Shown piece after piece: positions 9,238 to 20,330 of a stretch of 64,000 nucleotides of DNA (position 1 is the stretch's first letter; each line of letters begins with the position of its first letter). The stretch comes from Galeopsis tetrahit (Eukaryota > Streptophyta > Magnoliopsida > Lamiales > Lamiaceae): contig OY776125.1 in assembly GCA_963675135.1 (NCBI GenBank), positions 21,688,565 through 21,752,564 of the forward strand, in the 5' to 3' direction. Under the pieces are notes generated by a model. That model saw nothing but the letters and a program-made list of their open reading frames with translations. It had not been told where the DNA came from and did not search any database. The position numbers were made by a program, and so were the translations under genes.

Positions 9238-11669
9238 CCCCCCGTCAAGCGATGCTGTGGATGAAGTTGAACACATAGCTTGGAACGAAGCAACTCGAAA
9301 CTCGGACGAGGCAGACTTTTAGTAAAAATGTCGGCCACCTGAAGGTGAGTGGGGACAAAACGAGTATCCAAACGTCTTGAGGAGACCAATTCACGAATAA
9401 AATGACAATCAATGTCAATATGCTTAGCCCTTTTGTGTGCCACGGGATTTTGACTAAGAAACAGAGCACTCTTGTTGTCACAAAGAAGTAGGGGCCGAGT
9501 AGAGGGAAGAGCGCCCAATTCTTTGAGAAGATGAGTTACCCAAACGATTTCCTGAGCCGTGTTTGCAAGAGCACGATATTCAGATTCACAACTCGAACGT
9601 GCCACGGTTGGTTGTTTCTTGGCACTCCATGAAACCAAGTTTCCACCCAAAAAAATAGAGTATCCATAAGTTGAACGACGCGTCTCAACACAACGAGCCC
9701 AATCAGCGTCCGAAAATCCAATGAGAGAGTAGTCAGCACTACGAGTGAAGGATAAACCATAATTAATGGTGCCTTTAACATAGCGAAGAATGCGTTTTAC
9801 CGCTAAAAAGTGATCCTCGGTCGGAGAATGCAAGAAATGACTGACGTGGTTCACAGCATAGGAAAGATCTGAACGTGTGATCGTGAGATATTGTAGAGCT
9901 CCTACCAACGAGCGATATAAGGTCGGGTTTGTGAATGAAGAACCTGAACTGATGAGAGAGGAACCGGCAACAAGGGGGGTGGATACCGGTTTTGAGTCCA
10001 ATAAATCAGCCCGAGTGAGAATATCATGAGCATACTTGGCCTGACTCAAAAAAAGTCCACTGGAAGAGTGTGTGACTTCGAGACCAAGAAAATAGTTCAA
10101 ACGACCCAAGTCCTTAACGGCAAATTCCTTATGGATACGAGAAATTAATCGGTGAAGAGCAATGGGATCATTACTGGTGACAATGATGTCGTCCACATAA
10201 AGCAGAAGGTAGATGGTGACAGTGTCGCGAGTAAAATAGAACAAAGAAGTGTCGGCCCGACTACGAGTGAAACCCAAACTGATCAAAAACGTGCTAAATC
10301 GAACAAACCATGCAAGGGGGGCTTGACGAAGACCATAAAGAGCTTTCTTTAGACGACACACATGATCCGGGTATTGGGGATCTATAAAACCGGGCGGTTG
10401 AGCCATAAATACAGGCTTAGTCAGAATGCCATGTAAGAAAGCATTATTGACGTCAAGCTGATGTAACGGCCAATTATTACGAACAGCTAGAGTTAGGATA
10501 ATACGAACAGTAGCTGCCTTAACAACTGGGCTGAAAGTGTGAGAAAAATCCAAGCCGGGAACCTGAGAAAACCCTTGAGCGACCAGACGAGCTTTGTGAC
10601 GCTCAATGGATCCATCTGAATGATACTTTGTTCGAAATACCCATTTGGAACCAACAATATTAGTGTTTTTGGGACGTGGAACCAACTCCCAAGTGTGGTT
10701 CGCATGAAGAGCATCAAGCTCAGCACGCATTGCAGCAAGCCAATGAGGATGTTTAAGGGTTGACTTAAATCCTTTTAGTTCATCTGAAACTGATAAAGCA
10801 GAAAGTAAAGCAGTAGTACATATATCTGCAATATGACGAGTTTTATAAATACCAGCCTTTGCACGTGTGATCATTGGGTGAGTAGGAATGGAACTATGTA
10901 ATTGATCATTATTCTGCTCATGGACAGGAGAAAATGGAGGCGCATGATGAGGTTGGACAGCTGGAGGAGATTGGGCCGCATTATCAAGTGGAGCTGCTGG
11001 AAGATCAAGTTGGTCCACTGGAGGTGGAATGGTTTGTTGAGGGTCATCCAAAGTTGCTGGACACATGGAGCAAGGAGGTAATTGGGCCTGTGGTAATGGG
11101 CCAAATGGTGGTTGGCATGGGCTGGATAAAGAACTTGAAGACCCAGTACCTGGCTCCAAAAAAGAGCAAATATCAAGAGTATTTTTATCAGTAGACGATG
11201 AATCAGAAATAAATGGAAATAATAATTCATCAAACTGGGCATGTCGGGTAGTATAGAAGCGTGCAGTAGTAGGATCGTAACACCTAAACCCTTTATGAGA
11301 TGAACTGTATCCCATAAAAATGCATTGAGCACTTCGAGGAGCAAGCTTGTGAGAAGCATAATCACGAAGAAACGGATACACACGACAACCAAACGACTTG
11401 AAATTTGCATAATTCGGTGGAGCATGATATAGCAATTCAAAGGGAGATTTGTTACCAAGCAGTGGAGTAGGTAGACGATTTATGATGTATATTGCAGTTG
11501 AAAAAGCATCTACCCAAAAACAAGATGGCACGTGTGCATGAAACATTAGTGATAGACCAGTCTCAGTGACATGCCTATGTTTACGTTCTGCCTGAGTGTA
11601 TGGACATGACATACGATGAAGAATGCCCTTCGAAATTGGTGACTCAGGAAATCTTGTATATATAATCAA
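9216..11669 (-). CDS. Copia pol polyprotein: integrase C-terminus, reverse transcriptase, RNase H
   Basis: 817 codons without a stop. The first ~15 residues come from inside the direct repeat; integrase sequence begins at about GILHRMSCPYT. AERKHRHVTETGLSLM, INRLPTPLLGNKSPFELL and FGCRVYPFLRDY are the integrase C-terminal landmarks. RVT_2 follows (WELVPRPKNTNIVGSKWVF, LDVNNAFLHG, ALYGLRQAPLAW and the catalytic YVDD). RNase H has DADWARCVETRRST, SSCESEYRAL and the HIDIDCHFIRE tail. The expected residues between SCPYT and AERKHRH (usually a QQNG-like stretch) are absent, a small deletion in the integrase core. It cannot make a full polyprotein. The start shown is the first possible one, not proven. 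Confidence 0.85.
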   Translation of the reverse strand: MIIYTRFPESPISKGILHRMSCPYTQAERKHRHVTETGLSLMFHAHVPSCFWVDAFSTAIYIINRLPTPLLGNKSPFELLYHAPPNYANFKSFGCRVYPFLRDYASHKLAPRSAQCIFMGYSSSHKGFRCYDPTTARFYTTRHAQFDELLFPFISDSSSTDKNTLDICSFLEPGTGSSSSLSSPCQPPFGPLPQAQLPPCSMCPATLDDPQQTIPPPVDQLDLPAAPLDNAAQSPPAVQPHHAPPFSPVHEQNNDQLHSSIPTHPMITRAKAGIYKTRHIADICTTALLSALSVSDELKGFKSTLKHPHWLAAMRAELDALHANHTWELVPRPKNTNIVGSKWVFRTKYHSDGSIERHKARLVAQGFSQVPGLDFSHTFSPVVKAATVRIILTLAVRNNWPLHQLDVNNAFLHGILTKPVFMAQPPGFIDPQYPDHVCRLKKALYGLRQAPLAWFVRFSTFLISLGFTRSRADTSLFYFTRDTVTIYLLLYVDDIIVTSNDPIALHRLISRIHKEFAVKDLGRLNYFLGLEVTHSSSGLFLSQAKYAHDILTRADLLDSKPVSTPLVAGSSLISSGSSFTNPTLYRSLVGALQYLTITRSDLSYAVNHVSHFLHSPTEDHFLAVKRILRYVKGTINYGLSFTRSADYSLIGFSDADWARCVETRRSTYGYSIFLGGNLVSWSAKKQPTVARSSCESEYRALANTAQEIVWVTHLLKELGALPSTRPLLLCDNKSALFLSQNPVAHKRAKHIDIDCHFIRELVSSRRLDTRFVPTHLQVADIFTKSLPRPSFELLRSKLCVQLHPQHRLTGGKRECTT

Positions 11670-11785
11670 TGTTTACATGAGATATACAAGGAGATATTTA
11701 AGGGATTGTAACAAACACATCCAGTGATAAGAAAAGATAAAGATGAATTTAAATAAATTCAATTTATGTGGTACATTCTCTTTTA
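11633..11785 (-). repeat. 153-bp direct repeat, 5' copy
   Basis: Same sequence and direction as 9085-9237. On the minus strand it runs straight into the integrase frame, with no primer-binding site or gag between. Confidence 0.75.
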
Positions 11786-12840
11786 AGGGTTGATGTCCAT
11801 CAGCGGAGTTAATATTTTGACCAAGATCAGAGGGGTTGTATCAGATGAGGGGAGTCGTCTGATTTTGGACAAGTCTTCTGAATGAGTCGTTACAAGCAGT
11901 TACAACTAACAAGGGGATTAATTGTCATTCGGTTGAGCTATAGCTGGGCACATTACGACGGTTGGCAAACGGTTCTAACTACTCAAACTGTCTTCTTAAC
12001 TGCTGCAATCACCATGGTAGTATAAATACTCTTATAATTGTACTTTGTAAGGGTTAGCTAGTACGAGCATTCATCTTTGAGTTGTGAGGTCACGGGTGAA
12101 GTGATGAAATATCTCATTCTGAGTAATTGAGTGTGTAAACATTTTTTATCAATCAAAGTTGAAGTCGTCTGGTCCAGTGGATGTAGATCACATTAATCGA
12201 ACCACTTAAATCTCTTGTGTGTTGTTTTACTTGTTGATTCTTTTAAAATATATTGTCCTAGTTGTTGTGTTATCATCTCTTCTGTTTTTTACGTGGGCTT
12301 GAGACTTCATAACACCTAGATTACTTGACAAGTACAAAGTTTATATATAATGAGATTTATATTTTCAATAAATTTGATGAGCAATATATATTTCTCTCCC
12401 TCCACACATAATATTGCATTTTTTATGCACGAATTTTAAGAAATATTGATAATTTATGTAAAAAATATATGTTTAAAGTAAAAAGTAAATTAGTATTTTG
12501 GGGAAATTAATACTCCATTTTTTAATAAAAGTGTGTATATTAATTATTATTAAATGAGAGCAACTAAAAAAGAAAATAATGTATATTAAATGTGTACGGA
12601 GAGAGTATATGCAACACTGAATAAAATTAATGGTCAATTAAATTGTGACATAGAAAATTGTATAGTGAATAACTGATTATCAAATTAAATTTATCATTTA
12701 TTTTGTTGGTAATTTAAAATAAATGTAATTTTAAAATTAAATAGATAAATAATTGATAATATAAGTAACTGACCCAGTAAATTAATATGATCTCTATAAT
12801 TTGTAGTCTTTTGCATGTATTTTTTATCCCTTTATTTTAA
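11786..12840. other. Possible LTR remnant, then AT-rich DNA
   Basis: 11786-12320 has promoter-like features of a plant LTR (gtataaatactc at about 12021, T-rich 3' part) and may continue 8941-9084. 12320-12840 is AT-rich with nothing recognisable. Confidence 0.3.
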
Positions 12841-13933
12841 GGGTGGGACTATTTACACCTCCATTTCGGTTTAGAACACTCCCCCTTTCAGTTTTATATT
12901 ATAATAATAATGTAAAATACCAAAAATGCCCTCTTAGTCATATTACACTACTAAATGCACCCCTCCTTCACATTTAAACCCTAAACCTAGTTTTACCCTG
13001 CCACCACCATTGCCGCCGCCGTCGACGCCGCCACCACCACCGCCGCCGCCAAACACCAAACAAAAAAAAAAAAATCAGAAACTTAAAAAAATTTCAAATT
13101 TTATTTTTAAAATTTTCGACAAACCAGTGTCGACCATATTCACTTTCGTCGACACTGGTTTGTCGACCAGAATGCACAGGGTCGACCTAAATTTGGTCAA
13201 ATTTTTTTTTTAAAAAAATCGATAGTGTAATGTCGACCATATAAACTCTCGTCGACACCCTGTTGTCGACGAGCGTGAATATGGTCGACATTTGTTGGAT
13301 GAAAAAAGATAAAAAAAAAATTTGGAAAATTTCAACAACTTTAGATCGACCAAAATACATTTTCGTCAACACCAAAGTGTCGACGAGAATGTATTAGAGC
13401 GACTCTGGTGTGTCGAAGAAGAAGAAGAAAAGAAAAAAAAACCAGCATACCTGTGAGATTGGAGGCAGTGGTGTGTCGAAGAAGAAGAAAAGAAAAAAAA
13501 AACAGCATACCTGTGAGATTGGGGGCCGTTGGAATATGATGTTTTTTTTTTTTGTCTTTCTGCAGGCCAGGAGGGAGGGAAGGGGGGAGAGGGAGGGCAG
13601 AGGTGGGTGGTGGCCGACAAGGGTGGTGGGCGACGACAATGGGGTGGGGGTGGGGGAGGGTGGGCGACGGCAATGGGGTGGGGTGGGGTGGGGTGGGGTG
13701 GGGGACGGCAATGGAGGTGGGGAAGGGGAAGGGAAAAGGAAGAAGAAGGAAAGAAGAAAGAGAGAAAAAATTAGGGTTTTGGGTGGGGTGTGTTTAGTAG
13801 ATAGTTTTTTTTTTATAAAAGGGTATTTAAGACAATTTAAGGGGGTGTGCATCCATCCTGACATATATTAGGGGGGGTGCATCAATCGGGGGGAGTGTTC
13901 TAAACCGAAATGGAGGTGTAAATAGTCAGACCC
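12841..13933 (-). mobile_element. Element A of a G-rich-TIR, splice-donor/hairpin family
   Basis: Terminal inverted repeats of about 45 bp start GGGTGGGACTATTTACACC on the left and GGGTCTGACTATTTACACC on the right, and run on into ctccatttcggtttagaacac. The flanks tattttaa (12833-12840) and catcttaa (13934-13941) may be a decayed 8-bp duplication. On the minus strand the order is: GC-rich block (about 13560-13780), 5' splice-site-like CACAG/GTATGC (13450/13451, with a duplicate at 13510/13511), three hairpins, then a small GCCGCC-rich patch (about 13000-13055). No transposase. The long open frames here are low-complexity. Confidence 0.75.
13129..13403. repeat. Three GTCGAC hairpins
   Basis: Each hairpin is an inverted repeat with arms of about 25-30 bp built on gtcgaccatat...ctcgtcgac: 13129-13186, 13231-13290 and 13344-13403. 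Mismatches fall mostly in the middle of the arms. Confidence 0.8.
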
Positions 13934-13986
13934 CATCTTAAGTTAGGCCTCCTTTCGTTTGTTGAGTATTTTGTTGGATTCCTTTT

Positions 13987-15027
13987 GGGTCTGACTATTT
14001 ACACCTCCATTTCAAATAGATGCACTCTCTCAATCAATTTATTAATAAAATAATAAAATAAAAAATGTCCTTCATTAAAATGTGGCATACTAAATGTACC
14101 CTGTACTGAACACATTCTCTATTGTCATTCTTTTCACCTTTACCCTAAATTATCACTTTCGGTCGCAGCCAACACCATTTCTGGTGACCACCAAACAAAA
14201 AAAAAAAAAAAAAATTCCAACACATTTCAATCGACTAGTGTCGACCATATACACTCTCGTCGACAATAATTTGTCGACGAAAATGTATATGATCGACACT
14301 AATTGATCGAAAAAAATTTAAAAAAAAATTCGACCCTTCATTGTCGACCATGTACACTCTCATCGACTACAATTTATCGACGAGAGTGTATATGGTCGAC
14401 AATAAAGAGTCGATTTTTTTTTTAAAAGGCAAAAAAATTATTGTGAGAAAAAAAAGGAAAAAAACTTACGGAGGAAATCGGAAGCGGCGGCGGTGGTTTC
14501 TGGGGTCGATGACGCCGGTGGTTGAGAGGCGACGCCGATGGTGGGAAGTGGGGCGGCCGACGGGGGAGGGGGAGGGGGAGAGTTAAACAAAAAACACAGA
14601 AAAAAGAAAAAAATGGGAGAGGGGAGGGGAGAGAAAGAGGGTCGCGGCGGCGGGTGGGGGGAGGGGGTCGGTGCGGTGGATATGGGGCGGTGGCGACGGA
14701 TAGGGTGGGGGCCGCGGCTGGAAAAAGAAAAGAAATGGGGGGAGAGGTGCAGGCCCGCGACTAGTGCGGGGTTGCGCGTGGTGGGGTTGTGGCCCTAGTG
14801 ACTGGGAGTGTGAGGGGGGAGACGGCTGCTTGTGTGAGGGGAAGATAATTAAAATGAGAGAAATTAGATTTTGATGGAGATATTAGAGTTTGTTGGGGTT
14901 TTGATTAGTAGTATGGATATTATAAAAAAAAGGGTATTTAAGACAATTTAAGGGGAGTACATCTATCTTAGATCGATTTGGTGGGAGAGTGCATTCATCT
15001 GAAATGGAGATGTAAATAGTCAAACCC
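13987..15027 (-). mobile_element. Element B of the same family
   Basis: Ends GGGTCTGACTATTTACACC and, from the right, GGGTTTGACTATTTACATC. A perfect 8-bp duplication, ttcctttt, flanks it at 13979-13986 and 15028-15035. On the minus strand: GC-rich block (about 14480-14800), splice-donor-like CC/GTAAGTTTTTTT (14469/14470), two GTCGAC hairpins (14240-14297, 14341-14402), AT-rich end. It sits 53 bp from element A in the same orientation. Confidence 0.85.
14240..14402. repeat. Two GTCGAC hairpins
   Basis: gtcgaccatatacactctcg at 14240 pairs with cgaaaatgtatatgatcgac. A second copy at 14341-14402 pairs over nearly its whole arm. Confidence 0.85.
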
Positions 15028-15235
15028 TTCCTTTTTTTTAATTATTGGTTGGGCCTGTGCTATTGGGCCTATTGTAGAGTTGAAGATTTTAATTAAAACA
15101 AACAAGCACTTAGAATTTTAATTAAATTTGGATAATGACAAGTCATCAATGAAAGGGCGCCACTATTAACAACTAAATATTTTATTTTATTTTTGACAAT
15201 ACAAACAAAGATAAAAAAACATTCTCTCAATAAAG

Positions 15236-16502
15236 AGAGGGCTTACAAATCAATCCTTGTAATATTGTGGACAATCATCTTCATTCCAATCTTGAGGAAA
15301 TGAAGTGGTTATAGAACTTTTGGCCAACTCATGTGCTATCCGGTTCTCATCTCGAATAATATGTTTGCATTCCGGAATCATTTCTTTTTGAAGCAGCATT
15401 TGTATATTCTTTACTATTTTTGCCTCAGATATTCCCACTTGTAATGTTCCAGCAATAGCCTTAATCGCATCGAGAGAATCAGAATATACCCGATTTATTC
15501 TAATGCCATATTGATTGCACTTTCCAATTCCAATTTCCATTGCTTTTAACTCAGCTGCACAAACAATACCTGGATTGTCAATACGTCTTGCTCCTGCCAA
15601 TCGAATTCTCTTCTGATCACACACCACCACGAATCCTACAACATATACTTTTCTTGCATCGTTGAACGCTGCATCAGTGTATAGTATATTTTCATTTCCT
15701 TTTGAACATAAATCATCCTTTGAAATTCCAGTGATGTCTCCATTAGTATTACCTAAACCCTTCATAGCAATGAAATCCAGCCAATACGAAACTGCCCAAT
15801 TCACATCATACCCAATATTGCAAATAACAGCTGCTTGGTGTTGCTTCTCCTTATGCACAAAGTTGCACCTTTCAATCCATATCGCCCAAGCAATCATTAA
15901 GATCAAAGACATTTGCTCCTGGTACATGTTATGAGTACACCAAGCAACAAAATCAAAACAGTCATACCTGGTTGCAATGCTAATATCTGACCACTTGCCC
16001 TGTGTTTTTCAAGTGTTTTTAGCAAAAGGGTAGGTGAAGATAAAATGCATAGAATCTGCCAAGTGAAATCCACAACACTTACAGATCGGACTAATTGGCA
16101 CATGATTCAGGTTAAGGTTACCTTTAGAAGCTAGCAAGTTCCGCACCAGTTTCCAACAGAAAATTCTCACTTTTGGGGGCACTTGCAACTTCCATATCCT
16201 GCTAAAAACCCTTGTATTCAATGTTAAATTAGATGGCCCTGCTGCTGAAATCTTGTCACCATTTGCGTCTTGAGATTGAGCCAATTTATATCCCGACGCC
16301 ACTGTGTAACAACCTGTCGATGATGCTGGCCAGAACAAGTGGTCATGTTCTCCATCTCCAATGATTAAAGTGTTTAAAATATTGTCTGCTTCATAAGGTA
16401 GAAAAGCTTGTCTTATTAGCTGCTCATTCCAGCCTCCTTCCTCTAAAATAATTATTACTTCCCATTTAAAGCTACCAAAATTTTCTTTGTCATCTGGAAG
16501 TT
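15236..16502 (-). pseudogene. 3' part of an L1-type LINE (zf-RVT and RNase H)
   Basis: On the minus strand a continuous protein-like region runs from GGWNEQLIRQAFLPYEADNI (about 16440) through the zf-RVT (IWKLQVPPKVRIFCWKLVRNLL, CKCCGFHLADSMHFIF) to an RVT_3-type RNase H at 15250-15927 (YTDAAFND, CAAELKAMEIGI, VYSDSLDAIKAI, RDENRIAHELAKSS). One frame change lies between the two open parts near 16000. RT and endonuclease are missing, so this is a 5'-truncated insertion. The 3' tail on the minus strand ends in an A-rich stretch around 15180-15215. Confidence 0.85.
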
Positions 16503-18662
16503 ACTCATTTTTTTATTTTTTTTAAAATCAAATTACTCTATTTCACATATTTTAGGGGTAGGAAAAATATTCCTTAATCACACCACTTTTCTAGTATATT
16601 TATTAATTCTATCATTTTTAATTTCCGTCCTCAAAGTTCATGTATAGCTTTCATTGAAATAGAGGAAGTAGTAGAAATTTAAAGTAATACAATTCGACAT
16701 AAAATATTAAAACATACACATTATAATAAAGTTACAATTATAATTGAGTCGGTTGTGTCTTTATTTTATGAACGTGTTTGTTCTTTGAATTCAAATTCCC
16801 TCATGTACAGAAGGATCATGTGTAAGAGAGAAGTATTTGAATCACACACATCCGTACGAGAGGATCCTATTCAAAAGGGAAGCCCTTAAATCACGTACAT
16901 AATACATCCACACATGTGTGTGTGATCTAAAGGCTCCCCTCTGCACTTATAGGACCCTCGTGTACACGAGAGGCAGAGTTGTTATTCGAGCCGAGTATTT
17001 GAAGTTCGAACTCGTATCGAGCAGAGCCCAACTCGATAACATTGACGAGTAAAAAATCGAGCTTGGCTCAACTCGTTAACGAGTTTAACGAGCCTATCGA
17101 GCCGAACCTAATGATTTTTTTTACAAAATCGAACCTAATAAGTCGAACTCGAACCGACTCATTAGTAAATCAAGCTAGTATCTAACGATCTCGAGCTCGA
17201 TTTATTTAGCTAAACAAGTCGAGTTTTAACAAGTTGAATCTCGTTAAGGGTCGGTTTTAATAACAACACTAATGAGATGACTCTCCGTTCCTTGACATCA
17301 TTATCAGATAATTGTACAAATACACACTATTCTCGATAAAAGCAATTAAACACTCTTTTAATTATTTACCACACATACAATTCCACAATCTATATTATTA
17401 CTTTCATTTTCCCATGATCAATCTATAGGACCATGGGTAATACAAATAAACATCATTATCTAATTAGTTGTCATAATTGATCGACTTAACAACATAAATT
17501 AATAATACACAACTCTTCTTATACAAATCTGCAGTTTAATCATGACATTTATTAGTATTAGAATTTAGAAATACGCGCGTATTTCATTAAAAAAAACATA
17601 AATTGTGAAATAATGCAAATTTATATATTAAAAACGAACGAAAAAGACAATATTAATTAAGTATATATATAATTACATAGTAGTGAAGTGGCAGTGTAGA
17701 TGAGAAGCAAAGGCATGGGCAGATTGGTTGAGATTCTTTTATAACTCGAGCTGCCCCGCATGTGATATGCCACCTTCACCACTCCCACTAATTTCATATT
17801 CATGCACGCTAAACTTTCGACTGGTCGGCTATATGCATGTCTATTAATTGTTATATCTTTAACACGTGTCATTTTCACTTTTATAAAACGTTATTTTTTA
17901 ACATGACACATGTCACTGAACCATACAGTGAAACACTAAAACTGACACATGTGATCTTATATATTAATTCTTAAATCATATTTGACATGGTGTATATTAT
18001 TACCAAAACAAATTATTTATTGGATCAGACAAATTTAAATTAATTGTATCTTATTCATTGATTTGATTTTTTTTTTTTTTTTGATAATTAATAAAATTTT
18101 GATACATCAAAATCGGCCACCTAATTTAAGAGTGTATTACTCCATCAACCGTCAATTTGTTTGTCTAATCATGACTTCACCTAAACCAACATATATAAAT
18201 TAACCAGCCAACTAAAATTACAAATACAAATATTTTGTACCAATTAAATGCAAAATTTTGAAATCTAATTCGAATCCATTGATATATATAATATATCCCA
18301 TCATTTGCCAAAGAGTTCGTAACTTTAGGGAAAAATAATGAAAATTTGTATGCCTTAAGTAGTTGGAATCATATACAAAGAAAACATATACTCAATTCAT
18401 GATTTCGAAACTTATGAACTTATGATGCAAGCTGCACTTTACCATTTTCTCACAAAATTTGATTAATCCGGTTAGTAAAAAAACACAAAAAATTGTATAA
18501 GACGAACAATGAGTAGGTTCGGTTTCGGTTTAAATAATCCAGTAGGTTGGATTTCGATTTCAAAAATTCTAAAATCGGAACCAACTATTTGAACCGGTTG
18601 AACATGTTAAAAAGTATCACAAAAACGTGTAAAAGTATCATATATTGATATAATAGTAATAT
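16503..18662. other. Intergenic DNA with an inverted-repeat element
   Basis: AT-rich. Apart from the element at 16975-17270, I see only simple repeats and a poly(T) run at about 18068-18083. The stretch 18510-18600, rich in ggttcggtttcgg words, looks like another degenerate word-repeat element. Confidence 0.4.
16975..17270. mobile_element. Word-repeat MITE with ctcgttaacgag/tcgagc words
   Basis: Ends agagttgttattcgagcc and, from the right, agtgttgttattaaaaccg. The inside is filled with cgagctcg/ctcgttaacgag/gagcc words, including self-complementary ones. No target duplication could be made out. Short related runs occur at about 26105-26240 and 43735-43815. Confidence 0.55.
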
Positions 18663-19468
18663 TCAGGAAGGACAAAATGTAATGAAATAATCAGAAGCAG
18701 AGCAAGTGCATGTACTGGATAAATCATCGTACGCATAACTATACGCTGTGGGACATGCATTCTTGAACATCTCCGAGTACGGCGTCGGCCCACACGTGGC
18801 GGCCGTCGAATGATCTCCGGTGCAGCAGAATTCCGGCGTGTTAAACGCCGCGCATGCGCTCTTGCACGCCACCACCACCCCGCCGCCGTCCACCACCTGC
18901 AGTTCCTCCGGGCAGTTGGCGTTCACATCCGCCACGCACCCGGCGGACTGACATTCGCCGGCGGAGGGCTGCACCGAGATCCCCACGTTGTAGCCATCGA
19001 CAAGGCTGACGTCGTAGAAGTCTTTCGCGGCATCGCCATTGCCGATGGTGAATTCCGCCAGGGAGACTGGCGGAATTCCCGCGGCGGAGCATTTGAGGAC
19101 TCCGCCGCAATCTCCTGTGGCACAGTGGCCGTTTCCGGATGCGTCGAAGACGCAGCCGGATCGGGCCCAGAAACGGCCCGACCAGCCCTCTGGGGCTGGG
19201 AGTTGAATGGTGTCACCGGGGGCTAATGCGAAGCCGCCGTCGCCTAAGACGGCGGCATCGTTGCCGGAAATTGTGCCCGGCCAGATAGTGTAGCTGCAGC
19301 TGTTTTGGAGAGTGAATAGAGTGGATGTAGCCATTAAGAAATTTTCTGAAAAAACAACCAAGAAATTAGAAAGAATTGATGATTTTATGAAAATGAGACA
19401 GATATTTAGTTGCATTGAATTTTACCTATGAAGAATAAAATAGAGAGAAGCAGAAAATGGATGCTCAT
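18663..19468 (-). CDS. Thaumatin-like protein (PR-5 family), secreted
   Basis: Two exons, 19426-19468 and 18663-19345 (GT-AG intron), give 241 residues. Exon 1 encodes the hydrophobic start MSIHFLLLSILFFI of a signal peptide that runs on to about ENFLMATS. The mature part starts at TLFTLQNSCSYTIWPGT. The family signature GNGHCATGDCGGVLKC is present. The acidic-cleft residues are visible (Arg in GRFWARSGC, Glu in LAEFTIG, Asp in DFYDVSLVDGYN), and the Cys pattern fits the 16-Cys fold (CPEELQV, CCTG, CGPTPYSEMFKNACP, TFCPS). Family members act in the apoplast in defence, as antifungal or glucan-binding proteins; the exact role here is not known. The coding part is much more GC-rich than its surroundings. 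It occupies the place where Arabidopsis has PR5 and two relatives between AFR1 and LPAT4. Confidence 0.93.
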
Positions 19469-19526
19469 GATTTGATGAATAGGAGTTAATGGTTACAACT
19501 GAGAATAATTGAAATAAAGCTGCCTA

Positions 19527-19534
19527 TTTATAAA
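19527..19534 (-). promoter_or_regulatory. Likely TATA box of the thaumatin-like gene
   Basis: Reads tataaata on the minus strand, about 60 bp before the ATG at 19468, a usual distance for a short 5' UTR. Confidence 0.55.
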
Positions 19535-20330
19535 CACTGTGTATATAAATTAATAAATATATATATATATTTATATTTATAATTTTTCTACAAACACACA
19601 ATTACAGATTAATGGATTCTTCTAGTTCTTAATAGTTATATCTTAATTAATTGTACGTTGCCTTGTTCTAGTTCTTTTAACTACGCGTAATAAGCACTTA
19701 AGTGATTAATTGCGCGCATTTGTAAAGAATATAGATCCAACCACAATCCCACCTTACTATTTACTGTACTAATTAATTTAGTTAGTGGAAATAAGATAAT
19801 TTAGATTACATAACTACCATGTGAGTGCATTATACTCATTTACTGATATTATATTCTGTTTGGATTGTTTTTCTAAAGTCTCGTTATTTAGCCAAAAAAA
19901 AAAAAACTGATTAATTTGGGATAACAAATATAATACTATTAGTTTTTTTTTTTTTAAAGATGAACTTTCATTTATTCGCAAGAAGAACAAACATCGTCGA
20001 GAAGACCATTCACAACAGTTGGAGGTTCGACCCACGTATGAGAGCTCAAATAAACTTATAACTATTAATTTGGGACAACAAATATAATACTATTAGTTAG
20101 AGTAGTTGTTTTACTTATAACTTCTATTTTAGTAGTTGTAACGTCTATTGTAAATTTCATTTTTTCTCTATTCAATTTGATGATCTAATTCATTCAAAAT
20201 TTCAATTCAATATTTCTCAATTCTCTCAACATGCATTGTATTTAGTTTCTAAAAATGAAATTTCACATTCAATGTTTACTGATGAAACCCAATTAAAGAA
20301 CGCGCTTGAGATTTTAAAATGAGCATACTT
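19535..20330. other. Intergenic; promoter side of the thaumatin-like gene
   Basis: AT-rich with (TA)n at about 19555-19572 and poly(A)/(T) runs near 19890-19955. No gene seen. Confidence 0.4.

Larger units (their letters stand above)
9085..11785 (-). mobile_element. 5'-truncated Ty1/copia retrotransposon
   Basis: One long open pol frame sits between two identical direct repeats. Gag, protease and most of the integrase are missing. The repeat copy at 11633-11785 abuts the integrase C-terminal region directly. No 5-bp target duplication was found at the outer edges. Identity of the repeats and the undamaged frame point to a young event. Confidence 0.8.

Noticed and set aside
10152..11256. Plus-strand frames across the copia pol
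   Set aside because: Shadows of the minus-strand pol, which has all the expected motifs.
13010..14798. Long open frames rich in Pro, Gly, Arg or Lys on both strands
   Set aside because: They come from low-complexity GC-rich and A-rich repeats inside elements A and B, overlap on both strands, and show no domain.
18810..19226. 138-codon plus-strand frame
   Set aside because: Antisense of the GC-rich thaumatin-like coding exon.
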